Origin: Devosia equisanguinis | GTDB lineage: Bacteria > Pseudomonadota > Alphaproteobacteria > Rhizobiales > Devosiaceae | NCBI RefSeq assembly: GCF_900631955.1 | Contig: NZ_UZWD01000073.1 | Span: forward strand, 1 to 34,598 | Length of the DNA stretch: 34,598 nucleotides | Direction: 5' to 3' | Notes under the pieces: generated by a model | What the model saw: only the letters and a program-made list of their open reading frames with translations | What the model was told of the DNA's origin: nothing | Databases searched by the model: none | Position numbers and translations under genes: made by a program | Shown: positions 15,666-22,815 of the stretch, piece after piece | Position numbering within the stretch: position 1 is the stretch's first letter | How the letters are laid out: the number at the start of each line of letters is the position of its first letter

Positions 15666-16808
15666 ATGAACACCAATCTCATGTCCCGCAACGACCTCCT
15701 GCTGCTCGCAGGCTTCACCCTCGTCGTCCTGACCATGCCGATCTGGCTGGCGCCCCTTGGCGCCGGCTATCCGGACCTGCTGCAGCGCTTCATGATCTAC
15801 GGCATCTTCGCCGTGGGCTTTAACATCCTCTTCGGTCTCACCGGCTATCTCAGCTTCGGCCACGCCGCCTTCTTCGGTGTCGGTTCCTACACTGCCGTTT
15901 GGTCGCTCAAACTGCTCACCCTTGATGCCATCCCGGCCATGGTTTTCGCCGTCATCGTCTCGGGCCTCTTCGCCCTGGTCATCGGCTTCCTGTGCCTGCG
16001 CCGCTCCGGCATCTACTTCTCCATCCTCACGCTGGCCTTCGCCCAGATGAGCTATAACCTCGCCTATTCGGTGCTCACCCCGATCACCAATGGCGAAACC
16101 GGCCTGCAGCTCACCCTCAACGATCCGCGCGTGCTCGATGCTGCCGTCGGCCATGGCTTTGTCGGCCAGCCGATCCCGACCCTGTTCGGCACCCCCATCG
16201 GCGGCTATGCCGGCTTCTATTTCTGCGCCGGCTTCCTGATCGTCGCCTTCTTCATTGCCCAGCGCATTGCCGGCTCGCCCTTCGGCATGATGCTCAAGGC
16301 GATCAAGACCAACCAGACCCGCATGCAGTTCACCGGGTTCAATACCCGTCCCTATGCGCTGTCGGCCTTCGTCATCTCGGGCATGTATGCCGGCCTCGCC
16401 GGTGCCCTTCTCGCCGTCACCGACCCGCTGGCCGGTGCCGAGCGCATGCAGTGGACAGCTTCGGGCGAAGTGGTGCTGATGACCATCCTGGGCGGTGTCG
16501 GCACGCTGGTGGGTCCGGTCATCGGCGCCTGGATCATCAAATACTTCGAGAACATCCTCTCGGCGCTCAACGACAACATCCTCGCCCGTTTCTTCGACTT
16601 CCTGCCCGATGGCGTGGACACCTTCTTCGTCAAGGTCGTCGGCAAGTTCGTGGGCGATGGCTGGCACCTTACGCTGGGCCTGCTCTTCGTCATCATCGTG
16701 ATCTTCCTGCCCGGCGGCATCATGGAAGGTGTGCGACGCATCGCCGCCGCCTTCCGCAATCGCGGCGCCACCCCGCGCTCGTCCACCCAGACCCAAGCCG
16801 CAGAGTAG
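15666..16808 (+). CDS. LivM-type ABC permease
   Basis: A 380-residue second permease. The core has [29 protein letters not shown] (SFGHA is the LivM counterpart of NFAHG), the ATPase-coupling loop [24 protein letters not shown], and [20 protein letters not shown]. It should dimerise with the LivH-type protein to form the membrane channel. After about residue 295 the last helices are followed by a hydrophilic tail. GGAGG lies upstream of the ATG, and the gene starts 1 bp after the preceding stop codon, so the two are tightly coupled. Confidence 0.9.
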   Translation: MNTNLMSRNDLLLLAGFTLVVLTMPIWLAPLGAGYPDLLQRFMIYGIFAVGFNILFGLTGYLSFGHAAFFGVGSYTAVWSLKLLTLDAIPAMVFAVIVSGLFALVIGFLCLRRSGIYFSILTLAFAQMSYNLAYSVLTPITNGETGLQLTLNDPRVLDAAVGHGFVGQPIPTLFGTPIGGYAGFYFCAGFLIVAFFIAQRIAGSPFGMMLKAIKTNQTRMQFTGFNTRPYALSAFVISGMYAGLAGALLAVTDPLAGAERMQWTASGEVVLMTILGGVGTLVGPVIGAWIIKYFENILSALNDNILARFFDFLPDGVDTFFVKVVGKFVGDGWHLTLGLLFVIIVIFLPGGIMEGVRRIAAAFRNRGATPRSSTQTQAAE

Positions 16809-16817
16809 GATCAGCAC

Positions 16818-17582
16818 ATGTCCAATGGAAACATTGTCCTGCACGTCGCGGACGTCCACAAACGCTTCGGGGGCCTGCACGCCCTGGCCGACATCGATCT
16901 GCAGATCGAGGAAGGCAAGACCCACGCCATCATCGGCCCCAATGGGGCCGGCAAATCCACCCTGCTCAACGTCATCATCGGCAAGCTCGCCCCGACATCG
17001 GGCCAGGTGGTGTTCGACGGCACCATCCTCACTGGCCGCAAGCCCTTCCAGATCAACCAGCTCGGCATTGCCCGCGTCTTCCAGACCCCGGAAATCTTCG
17101 CCGATCTCTCGGTGCTGCACAATGTGATGATCCCGGCACTGGCCAAGCGCGACGGCATGTTCAAGCTCAACATGCTGCGCACGCTCGACAGCGAGACCGG
17201 CATCCGCGCCGAGGCCGAGCACATGCTTGAGGATGTGGGCCTCATCAACCGCAAGGACAGCCATGCTGGCTCCCTCAGCCGTGGCGACAAGCGCCGCATG
17301 GAACTGGCCATGTGCCTGATCCAGCATCCGCGCCTCTTGCTGCTCGACGAACCCACCGCCGGCATGAGCCGCCACGACACCAACACCACCATCGAGCTTT
17401 TGAAGAAAATCAAGGCGCGCGGCATGACCAAGGTCATCATCGAACACGACATGCATGTGGTGTTCTCGCTCGCCGACAAGATTTCCGTGCTCGCCCAGGG
17501 CCGTATCATCGCCGATGGCACGCCCGACCAGGTGCGCGGCAATCCCAAGGTGCAGGAAGCCTATCTCGGAGGAGCCCACTGA
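16818..17582 (+). CDS. LivG-type ABC ATPase
   Basis: A 254-residue ATP-binding subunit. Walker A is GPNGAGKST (about residues 42-50), the Q-loop lies in ARVFQTPEIFADLSV, the signature is LSRGDKRRMELAM rather than LSGGQ or the more common LSYGQQRRLEIA of LivG, and Walker B with the catalytic Glu is LLLLDEPTAGM, followed by the switch His in IIEHDMHVV. It pairs with the LivF-type protein to power import. The unusual signature occurs in a subset of LivG/UrtD-like ATPases, so it is probably a subfamily trait and not damage. It overlaps the next gene by one base (TGATG). Confidence 0.9.
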   Translation: MSNGNIVLHVADVHKRFGGLHALADIDLQIEEGKTHAIIGPNGAGKSTLLNVIIGKLAPTSGQVVFDGTILTGRKPFQINQLGIARVFQTPEIFADLSVLHNVMIPALAKRDGMFKLNMLRTLDSETGIRAEAEHMLEDVGLINRKDSHAGSLSRGDKRRMELAMCLIQHPRLLLLDEPTAGMSRHDTNTTIELLKKIKARGMTKVIIEHDMHVVFSLADKISVLAQGRIIADGTPDQVRGNPKVQEAYLGGAH

Positions 17583-18355
17583 TGAGTTCGCTCGCCATGT
17601 CAGCTGAAACCGCCATCCCCGGCAGCCACGCCGCCAATATCGAAACCAGCCGCCCCTTCTTCTCGGTGCGCGACGTGCACGCCTATTACGGCGAAAGCTA
17701 TATCGTGCAGGGCGTCTCGCTCGATATCCGCAAGGGCGAAATTCTCGCTTTGCTCGGCCGCAATGGCGCCGGCAAGAGCTCGACCCTGCGCACCATTGCC
17801 CGTGCCGACAACCCGGAAATGCGCGGCGGAGAAATCTGGCTCGACGGCGAACCCGTCCACCAGATGAAGAGCTACCAGGCCGCCCGCGCCGGCATTCAGC
17901 TGGTGCCCGAAGATCGCCGCATCATCCAGGGCCTCACCGTCGAGGAAAATCTCAACCTCGCCCGCGTCGCCCCCGGCCATGGCTTCAGCCTTGAGCAGAT
18001 CTACGAGAGTTTTCCGCGCCTTGCGGAGCGCCGCACCCAGGAAGGCGTCACCCTCTCCGGCGGCGAACAGCAGATGCTGGCCATTGCCCGCGCCCTGGCC
18101 CGCGACCTGAAACTCCTCCTGCTCGACGAACCCTATGAGGGGCTGGCCCCCGTCATCGTGCACGAAATCGAGCGCATCCTGCACTCGATCAAGCCGCTGG
18201 GGATCACCACCATCATCGTCGAACAGAACGCCGTCGCAGCCCTCAAGCTGGCCGACCGCGCCGTCATCCTCGACACCGGCGAAGTCGCCTTCGCCGGCAC
18301 CGCCCAGGAAGTGCTCGACAACGCCGAACTGCGGCACGAGTACCTGGCGATCTGA
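17582..18355 (+). CDS. LivF-type ABC ATPase
   Basis: A 257-residue ATP-binding subunit. An extra N-terminal stretch of about 25 residues precedes FFSVRDVHAYYGESYIVQGVSL. Walker A is GRNGAGKSS, the Q-loop/LivF motif LVPEDRRIIQGLTVEENL, the signature LSGGEQQMLAIARAL and Walker B LLLLDEPYEGLAP, followed by VEQNA. EDRRI(F)xxLTV with the EGLAP motif is characteristic of LivF. The start codon ATG overlaps the livG-type stop (TGATG), so translation is coupled. It is the last gene of the importer operon; a long hairpin with a T-tract follows. Confidence 0.9.
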   Translation: MSSLAMSAETAIPGSHAANIETSRPFFSVRDVHAYYGESYIVQGVSLDIRKGEILALLGRNGAGKSSTLRTIARADNPEMRGGEIWLDGEPVHQMKSYQAARAGIQLVPEDRRIIQGLTVEENLNLARVAPGHGFSLEQIYESFPRLAERRTQEGVTLSGGEQQMLAIARALARDLKLLLLDEPYEGLAPVIVHEIERILHSIKPLGITTIIVEQNAVAALKLADRAVILDTGEVAFAGTAQEVLDNAELRHEYLAI

Positions 18356-18391
18356 CACAAAACACAATCCGGCCCGCAAGGCCGCATCAGC

Positions 18392-18466
18392 TACCCTGGG
18401 TCCTTCGAGTTCAAAGGCATAATGCCGATCTCACCCTCTCCCCCTCGAAGGATCCAGGGTATTTTT
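18392..18466 (+). terminator. Long-stem terminator after the ABC operon
   Basis: TACCCTGGGTCCTTCGAG (18392-18409) pairs with CTCGAAGGATCCAGGGTA (18444-18461), 17 of 18 bases, directly followed by TTTTT (18462-18466). The 34-nt loop contains its own GGCAT/ATGCC hairpin. It lies 37 nt after the livF-type stop, in the 18356-18674 gene-free region. Confidence 0.65.
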
Positions 18467-18500
18467 GTCACGGAAGCCCGCTGCCCACCCACAAAACCGA

Positions 18501-18520
18501 CCTTGGGCTCTACCCAAGCG
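18501..18520. repeat. Small CTTGGG/CCCAAG hairpin
   Basis: CTTGGG (18502-18507) and CCCAAG (18513-18518) with a 5-nt loop resemble the arms of the 1826-1848 palindrome; a minor or degenerate relative of that repeat. Confidence 0.35.
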
Positions 18521-18547
18521 CCATGCTTTGCGCAAACCCTCCCCCCC

Positions 18548-18598
18548 AACGCGATGCAGCTCCTCCCCCTCCTTCAGGGGGAGGCTGGGTGAGGGTGT
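18548..18598 (+). repeat. GC-rich palindromic intergenic repeat, copy F
   Basis: Stem CCTCCCCCT (18562-18570) / AGGGGGAGG (18576-18584) with left flank AACGCGATGCAGCT and right flank CTGGGTGAGGGTG. It is nearly identical over its length to the copies at about 22635 and 1951. Together with the terminator hairpin it fills the stretch 18356-18674, where I see no gene. Confidence 0.7.
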
Positions 18599-18674
18599 GC
18601 AAGTGCGATAGCTCCAGGAGGAGAAGGCGCTGCAACCACATCAACCACAACGTGACGTAACAGCGCGCGCGCCC

Positions 18675-19445
18675 CTACAGCACCGGCGGTTCCTCCACCT
18701 CCGGCGCCAGCGCCCCGATCTCGACACCCTCCGCCTCCAGCGCATCTCGCACATCGCGCGCCAGCTCCACCGCCCCCGGCGTATCACCATGGAGGCAAAT
18801 CGAGCGCGCTTCCGATTTCAGTACGGTGCCATCGATCGCCACGATTTCCCCCTCCCGCGCCAGCCGCAGGCAGCGCTCGATCACCTGTCCGCTATCGTGA
18901 ATTACTGCGCCCTCCTGGCTGCGCGGGACCAACAGCCCCGCGGCCGTGTAAGCGCGGTCGGCATAGGCCTCGCGAATGAGCGGCATGCCCACAGCCTTGG
19001 CCGCACGCACCTGCTCGCTATTGTCCAGTGCCAGCACCGCAATACGCGAATCCATGCCCTGGATGGTGGCGAACACCCCTACCGCAAAAGCCAGTTCCTC
19101 CGCCGTCTGGTTGGCCAGCGCCCCATGCAGCTTCACATAGCCCAGCGGCACCTCGACCTCGTCTGCGATATGGCGAATGAGGAACATCTGGTCGCGAATC
19201 TGTCCAAGCAGTTGCTCGAGCGGCATCACCAGCCGGAAGCGCCCGAACCGTTTGGGATCGGCATAACCCGGATGCGCGCCGGCACGCACCCCGCGCGCCC
19301 GGCACAGTTTCAAAAGCCGCCGGATCGTCGGCGCATCGCCGGCATGCCCGCCACAGGCGATGGAGGCGCTGGACACGATTTCCAGCAGGTCCTCATCGGT
19401 GCCCATGCCCTCGCCGATATCGGCATTGAGATCGATCCTGGTCAT
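18675..19445 (-). CDS. pxpA: 5-oxoprolinase subunit A (LamB/YcsF family)
   Basis: A 256-residue cytoplasmic protein. The family motifs appear in order: IDLNADIGEG at the N-terminus, SIACGGHAGD, GAHPGYADPKRFGR (family usually HPGYPD), YVKLHGALAN (usually KPHGALYN), EAYADRAYT and ICLHGDTPGA. PxpA works with PxpB and PxpC in the ATP-dependent opening of 5-oxoproline (pyroglutamate) to glutamate. The gene is last in the string pxpB-pxpC-pxpA with 4-bp ATGA overlaps. The two Pro substitutions relative to the usual motifs lie at active-site-like loops but the acidic and His residues are kept. Confidence 0.93.
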   Translation of the reverse strand: MTRIDLNADIGEGMGTDEDLLEIVSSASIACGGHAGDAPTIRRLLKLCRARGVRAGAHPGYADPKRFGRFRLVMPLEQLLGQIRDQMFLIRHIADEVEVPLGYVKLHGALANQTAEELAFAVGVFATIQGMDSRIAVLALDNSEQVRAAKAVGMPLIREAYADRAYTAAGLLVPRSQEGAVIHDSGQVIERCLRLAREGEIVAIDGTVLKSEARSICLHGDTPGAVELARDVRDALEAEGVEIGALAPEVEEPPVL

Positions 19446-20344
19446 CCCCGACTTCCCCGCAACAGACGCTGCGCATGATCGACGCTGACCGGGACAAAGG
19501 CAACGGGGCTGCCCGGCCGCAATTGCGCAAACCGCCCGAGATCGACGCTGATTATCGTGCCGATGCGCGGATAACCCCCGGTCGGCTGATGGTCAACCAT
19601 CAGCACCACAGGCGTGCCGTCGCCGAGGATCTGGATATCACCCGGCAGGATCGGATCGGAAATCAGCGACAGGATGCTTTCGCCGCCGAACACCTCATCC
19701 TTGTCCAGCAGGCGCACCCCCATACGGTCGAGCGTCGGGCTGACAACGAAACCCGCCTCCACGAAGCGCTCCCGCACCAGCGACGAAAACCGCTCGGCGT
19801 GAATGCCCCAGATGAAACGGATCGGTCCATTTTCCTCCATCGGCGTCGCGGGCAGAACCGGCGCCCTGCCCTCGCCAATCAGGCCGAGCACGTCCCCCGC
19901 CACCAGCGCCCTGCCCTCCAGCCCGCCCAACCGCGCCCGCGTGCTGGTGGCCTGGCTGCCCAAAACCAGCGGGACATCCAGCACCGCGCCGAACCGCAGA
20001 TAGCCGTAATTCCCCGCCGCCCCCGGCGTAATCGACACGCGGTCGCCCGCTCCGAGCCAGGCGCCGCCCGGCCAGTCCTGCGCCACGCCATTCACGGCCA
20101 CGCCAAACGCACCGCCATCCCAGCCCAGCACTGCCTGGCCCTCGGCCACCTCGATATCCAGTCCGGCTCGGGTGAATTCCAGCCCGCCATCTCCGCTGGC
20201 CCCGGCCCGCAGGCCCGCGCGCCAAAATGCTTCCCGATCCATTGGTCCCGAAGCGCTCACCCCATGCGCCAACATGCCGAAGCGGCCATTGTCCTGAATT
20301 GTGGTCAGCGGCCCGGACCGCAATATCCGCAGCACACTCCTCAT
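19442..20344 (-). CDS. pxpC: 5-oxoprolinase subunit C (biotin-dependent carboxyltransferase-like)
   Basis: A 300-residue protein with the KipA/PxpC pattern: LRILRSGPLTTIQDNGRFGMLAHGVSASGPMDREAF at the N-terminus (the usual G..xQDxGR.G....GvpxsGpmD), a middle GAVLDVPLVLGSQATSTRARLGGLEGRAL, and SDPILPGDIQILGDGTPVVLMVDHQPTGGYPRIGTIISVDLGRFAQLRPG near the C-terminus. It forms the carboxyltransferase-like half of the PxpBC complex. The ATG at 20344 overlaps the pxpB stop by 4 bp (ATGA), and its own stop overlaps the pxpA start in the same way. Confidence 0.93.
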   Translation of the reverse strand: MRSVLRILRSGPLTTIQDNGRFGMLAHGVSASGPMDREAFWRAGLRAGASGDGGLEFTRAGLDIEVAEGQAVLGWDGGAFGVAVNGVAQDWPGGAWLGAGDRVSITPGAAGNYGYLRFGAVLDVPLVLGSQATSTRARLGGLEGRALVAGDVLGLIGEGRAPVLPATPMEENGPIRFIWGIHAERFSSLVRERFVEAGFVVSPTLDRMGVRLLDKDEVFGGESILSLISDPILPGDIQILGDGTPVVLMVDHQPTGGYPRIGTIISVDLGRFAQLRPGSPVAFVPVSVDHAQRLLRGSRG

Positions 20345-21003
20345 GACACGGCCTCGAACACCACCACGTCCCCGGCCCGCAGTCGCGTCGGCGGATCGCG
20401 CTCGGGTTCGAAATTTCTGAAACCGGTATGCCCGATCACATGCCAGCCGGTCGGAATTTCCGTAGCGGCGATCGCCGTCTGCCCCGCAGCAAACAGCACC
20501 GACCCCACCGCCACCTTGGGCCGCACGGCCGTGCGCCTTGGCACGACCAGCTCGGGCGCATGAAAGCCGCAATAGACGAAACCCGGCGCAAACCCGGTGG
20601 TCAGCACCCGCAGCGCCTGTTCATTATGTCTGTTGATGAAATCGGCAACCGACAAGCCCAAGGCCTCGGCGACCTCGGCAAGGTCCGGCCCATCGAACAG
20701 CACGCCGATCCGATGCGTCTTGGTGTCGAGATCACAAGGCCGATGGGTGAGCCGCAAGCCGATCTCGCCAGCCAACCGCCAGCCATCGATCGCTTGGGGA
20801 TCGTAGCGTATCAGCACCGAGACCAGGCTCGGCACAACCTCCAGCACGCCCGTGATGGGCAGCCGCAGAAGTTCTGCCGCCAAAGCCAGCGCATTGCGAT
20901 TTGCGGCCTCGTCCAGATCGGACCCGAACCGCACCAAAACGGCACTATCGCCGAGCGGCATGATGCGCGGCGCCTTCCCGCTGCCAGTGGTTACCCTATC
21001 CAT
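20341..21003 (-). CDS. pxpB: 5-oxoprolinase subunit B (KipI family)
   Basis: A 220-residue protein. IMPLGDSAVLVRFG near the N-terminus, EVVPSLVSVLIRYDP, then TTGFAPGFVYCGF, PRRTAVRPKVAVGSVLFAAGQTAIAATEIPTGWHVIGHTG and the final FEPERDPPTRLRAGDVVVFE are the ordered motifs of PxpB/KipI; the FAPGFxY and PTGWxxIG loops are the most conserved. In Bacillus, KipI also inhibits sporulation kinase KinA, but with pxpC and pxpA adjacent the oxoprolinase role is far more likely. The start is uncertain: ATG at 21003 gives normal length; an in-frame GTG at 21036 adds 11 residues and has AGGA too close to the start. Confidence 0.92.
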   Translation of the reverse strand: MDRVTTGSGKAPRIMPLGDSAVLVRFGSDLDEAANRNALALAAELLRLPITGVLEVVPSLVSVLIRYDPQAIDGWRLAGEIGLRLTHRPCDLDTKTHRIGVLFDGPDLAEVAEALGLSVADFINRHNEQALRVLTTGFAPGFVYCGFHAPELVVPRRTAVRPKVAVGSVLFAAGQTAIAATEIPTGWHVIGHTGFRNFEPERDPPTRLRAGDVVVFEAVS

Positions 21004-21140
21004 GCCCAAGGCCCGTTGTTCATATGCGGAACGCACTCCTGCGATGAGGTCGCGCGTCCCGTCAAGTCTTGGGCAGGCTGGCCTTATCGGACCAGCGCGA
21101 GCGCTGCTATGGCGCCAGCATAGAGGAGGAAAGACTTGCG

Positions 21141-21317
21141 CTAATTGGGATCGCGGCCCTCCTGCTCAACCACGGCCTCAAAGAGCTCGCGGGCCTGCCC
21201 CGGTCCGATGGCCTCGATGGCCACGGCCGCAATGGCAGCAAAAAGCTCCGCGATTTCCTGGGGATCGGTGATTTCGGCGTCGTCTTCGTCGGCGTCAGCG
21301 TTGATCAGGGTAAACAC
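21141..21317 (-). CDS. Small acidic protein, unknown
   Basis: A predicted 58-residue, strongly acidic protein: an N-terminal ADADEDDAEITDPQEIAEL stretch followed by one amphipathic helix rich in Ala, Glu and Phe (LFAAIAAVAIEAIGPG, ARELFEAVVEQEG). The GTG at 21317 has GGAGG 9 nt upstream, which is better than the GTG at 21350. It is the first possible gene of the pxp string, 137 nt before pxpB, so it could be co-transcribed. No family is recognised; an opposite-strand reading frame of similar length looks like a shadow with no RBS support. Confidence 0.45.
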   Translation of the reverse strand: MFTLINADADEDDAEITDPQEIAELFAAIAAVAIEAIGPGQARELFEAVVEQEGRDPN

Positions 21318-21330
21318 AATAACGCGCCTC

Positions 21331-21356
21331 CACAGTGAGCCTACACCCACACTGTG
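21331..21356. promoter_or_regulatory. CACAGTG/CACTGTG dyad
   Basis: Exact 7-bp inverted repeats at 21331-21337 and 21350-21356, 12 bp apart, just upstream of the acidic small gene's start at 21317. A possible operator or leader hairpin for the pxp string. Confidence 0.3.
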
Positions 21357-21436
21357 CGGCGATTCCTGTTACCGTTTAAATAACGGATTGCACCGATCCA
21401 GCGCAGAGTTCGGCTTGCCGAACAGGTCAGGTCCGC

Positions 21437-21673
21437 TTACTCTTCGCCAGCTTCCAGAGCATCGACATAGGCTTCCACCTCGTCGAGCGTTGCCGAAAAC
21501 GGCTTGGGACTATCTCCGAAGACTATTTTGAAACTCTCGTCATGGCGAATGGCGTGGCCGCCCGGGTGGCCAAGCACCTTCATCTTTTCCGAGGTCAGCA
21601 CTGTCAGCCCGTAGCGCGCCGCAGCCCGCTTGATCCGCCGCATGCGCGACGCGTCGAATTCCTTCCGGCTCAC
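21437..21673 (-). CDS. Small basic/acidic hypothetical protein divergent from lexA
   Basis: A 78-residue protein: a basic N-terminal half (SRKEFDASRMRRIKRAAARYGL, then LTSEKMKVLGHPGGHAIRH) and an acidic C-terminal half (TLDEVEAYVDALEAGEE). No membrane or signal segment; I do not recognise the family. The start is GTG at 21673 with TTTGGAG upstream at about 8 nt. It is divergent from lexA across a 141-bp region that holds two SOS boxes, so it might be under LexA control on the other side, but the nearer box is about 80 bp away. Confidence 0.6.
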   Translation of the reverse strand: MSRKEFDASRMRRIKRAAARYGLTVLTSEKMKVLGHPGGHAIRHDESFKIVFGDSPKPFSATLDEVEAYVDALEAGEE

Positions 21674-21749
21674 TTGGCCACTCCAAACCTGTCAGATCGG
21701 CCGTTCGCATAACCCCGGCCGCAGCGGCGTGCAAGTAATGTCGGCACTA

Positions 21750-21778
21750 TTGCAGAACATAAATGGAACACCTATAGT
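21750..21778 (+). promoter_or_regulatory. lexA promoter
   Basis: TTGCAG (21750-21755), 17-bp spacer and TATAGT (21773-21778) make a good sigma-70-type promoter. The first SOS box lies within the spacer, so LexA binding should block RNA polymerase. Confidence 0.7.
21755..21769 (+). promoter_or_regulatory. SOS box 1 (GAAC-N7-GAAC)
   Basis: GAAC (21755-21758), 7 bp, GAAC (21766-21769): an exact match to the alphaproteobacterial LexA direct-repeat operator, inside the promoter spacer of lexA. Confidence 0.88.
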
Positions 21779-21779
21779 C

Positions 21780-21794
21780 GTTCCGTCTATGTTC
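21780..21794 (+). promoter_or_regulatory. SOS box 2 (GTTC-N7-GTTC)
   Basis: GTTC (21780-21783), 7 bp, GTTC (21791-21794): the same operator in opposite orientation, located just after the -10 element around the expected transcription start. The two boxes are inverted copies of each other 25 bp apart. Confidence 0.88.
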
Positions 21795-21814
21795 CGATTC
21801 TGGGTGTGGGGCCA

Positions 21815-22534
21815 ATGCTGACGCGCAAACAACATGAATTGCTGATGTTCATCCATGAAAGGATGAAGGAAAGCGGCATTCCGCCTTCATTCGACGAGAT
21901 GAAGGATGCGCTCGACCTCGCCTCCAAATCCGGTATCCATCGCCTGATCACCGCGCTTGAGGAGCGCGGTTTCATCCGCCGCCTGCCCAACCGGGCACGC
22001 GCGCTGGAAGTCGTAAAACTCCCCGATTCGATGAACCCTTCGCTTGGCGGCCGCAAGGCGCGCTTCGAGCCGTCCGTCATCGAGGGCAATCTGGGCAAGG
22101 TTGCCACCCCTCCGGCCCGTGTCAGCGCCGGCATGGCCGACGATTATGCCCGCCCCGTCTCCATCCCGGTGATGGGCCGCATTGCTGCGGGCACCCCGAT
22201 CGAGGCGATCCAGTCCCATTCCCACACCATTGCCGTGCCCCCCGAAATGCTCGGGCCCGGCGAACATTATGCACTCGAAGTGCGTGGCGATTCCATGATC
22301 GATGCCGGCATTTTCGATGGCGATACCGTGCTCATCAAGAAGCAGGACGTCGCTTCCACCGGCGAGATCATCGTCGCCCTGGTCGATGACGAGGAAGCCA
22401 CCCTCAAGCGCCTGCGCCGCAAGGGCAATACCGTTGCTCTGGAAGCCGCCAACCCCGCCTACGAAACCCGCATCTTCCCACCCGACCGCGTCAAGGTCCA
22501 GGGGCGCCTGGTGGGCCTGCTGCGAAAGTACTGA
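21815..22534 (+). CDS. lexA: LexA SOS repressor
   Basis: A 239-residue repressor-protease. Residues 1-65 are the winged HTH ([48 protein letters not shown]). The autocleavage site A125-G126 (RIAAGTP), nucleophile S160 (VRGDSM) and general base K198 (EATLKRL) are all intact, so RecA-stimulated self-cleavage should work. The length fits alphaproteobacterial LexA, which has a longer linker than E. coli. The ATG at 21815 is chosen over a GTG 9 bases upstream because the family starts MLTRKQ. It is autoregulated through two SOS boxes. No other SOS gene with a box was found in the window. Confidence 0.96.
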   Translation: MLTRKQHELLMFIHERMKESGIPPSFDEMKDALDLASKSGIHRLITALEERGFIRRLPNRARALEVVKLPDSMNPSLGGRKARFEPSVIEGNLGKVATPPARVSAGMADDYARPVSIPVMGRIAAGTPIEAIQSHSHTIAVPPEMLGPGEHYALEVRGDSMIDAGIFDGDTVLIKKQDVASTGEIIVALVDDEEATLKRLRRKGNTVALEAANPAYETRIFPPDRVKVQGRLVGLLRKY

Positions 22535-22572
22535 TCGCTCGGCCGATCATTTCAAGTTGAGGTTGACCCTTT

Positions 22573-22692
22573 CACCTCCCTCCCCTCAACGTGGAGGGAA
22601 GCAGGCCGGTACTTCTGGCAACATCTTGCCCCCCAACGCGATGCAGCTCCTCTCCCTCCTTCAGGGGGAGGCCGGGTGGGGGTGCGCAGCAC
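22573..22692 (+). repeat. GC-rich palindromic intergenic repeats, copy G and a partial unit
   Basis: A partial unit with CCCTCC/GGAGGG (about 22578-22598) is followed by a full unit: left flank AACGCGATGCAGCT, CCTCTCCCT (22649-22657) pairing with AGGGGGAGG (22663-22671), and right flank CCGGGTGGGGGTG. It fills the gap between lexA and the convergent dehydratase gene (22535-22815). Confidence 0.65.
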
Positions 22693-22767
22693 GCTCAGAC
22701 CACATGCTCTCCTCTCAAATGAGAGCCGGCAATAAAGCCGCATCAACCCGAACGTGAAGTGCCCAAT

Positions 22768-22800
22768 AAAAAGGCCCGCCAAGCTGGCGGGCCTTTCTCA
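22768..22800 (-). terminator. Bidirectional Rho-independent terminator
   Basis: AAGGCCCGCC (22771-22780) and GGCGGGCCTT (22786-22795) form a perfect 10-bp stem with a 5-nt loop. On the minus strand it is followed by TTTTT (plus-strand A-run), making a strong terminator for the dehydratase gene; on the plus strand the short T3 tail could end lexA read-through. Confidence 0.85.
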
Positions 22801-22815
22801 TTCATATTGCAGCGA

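Noticed and set aside
15633..17579. A 648-codon open frame antisense to the livM- and livG-type genes
   Set aside because: It is rich in Asp, Glu, His and Gly, as expected for the complement of GC-rich coding DNA, and both sense genes have intact family motifs throughout.
16818..17582. Possible defective ABC ATPase because the signature is LSRGDKRR
   Set aside because: Walker A, Q-loop, Walker B and switch His are intact, and related LivG/UrtD-type ATPases also deviate from LSGGQ, so it is probably functional.
18392..18466. Possible riboswitch or regulatory RNA after the importer operon
   Set aside because: It lies downstream of a stop codon, and its long perfect stem followed by T5 is explained by termination; no gene begins next to it on the plus strand.
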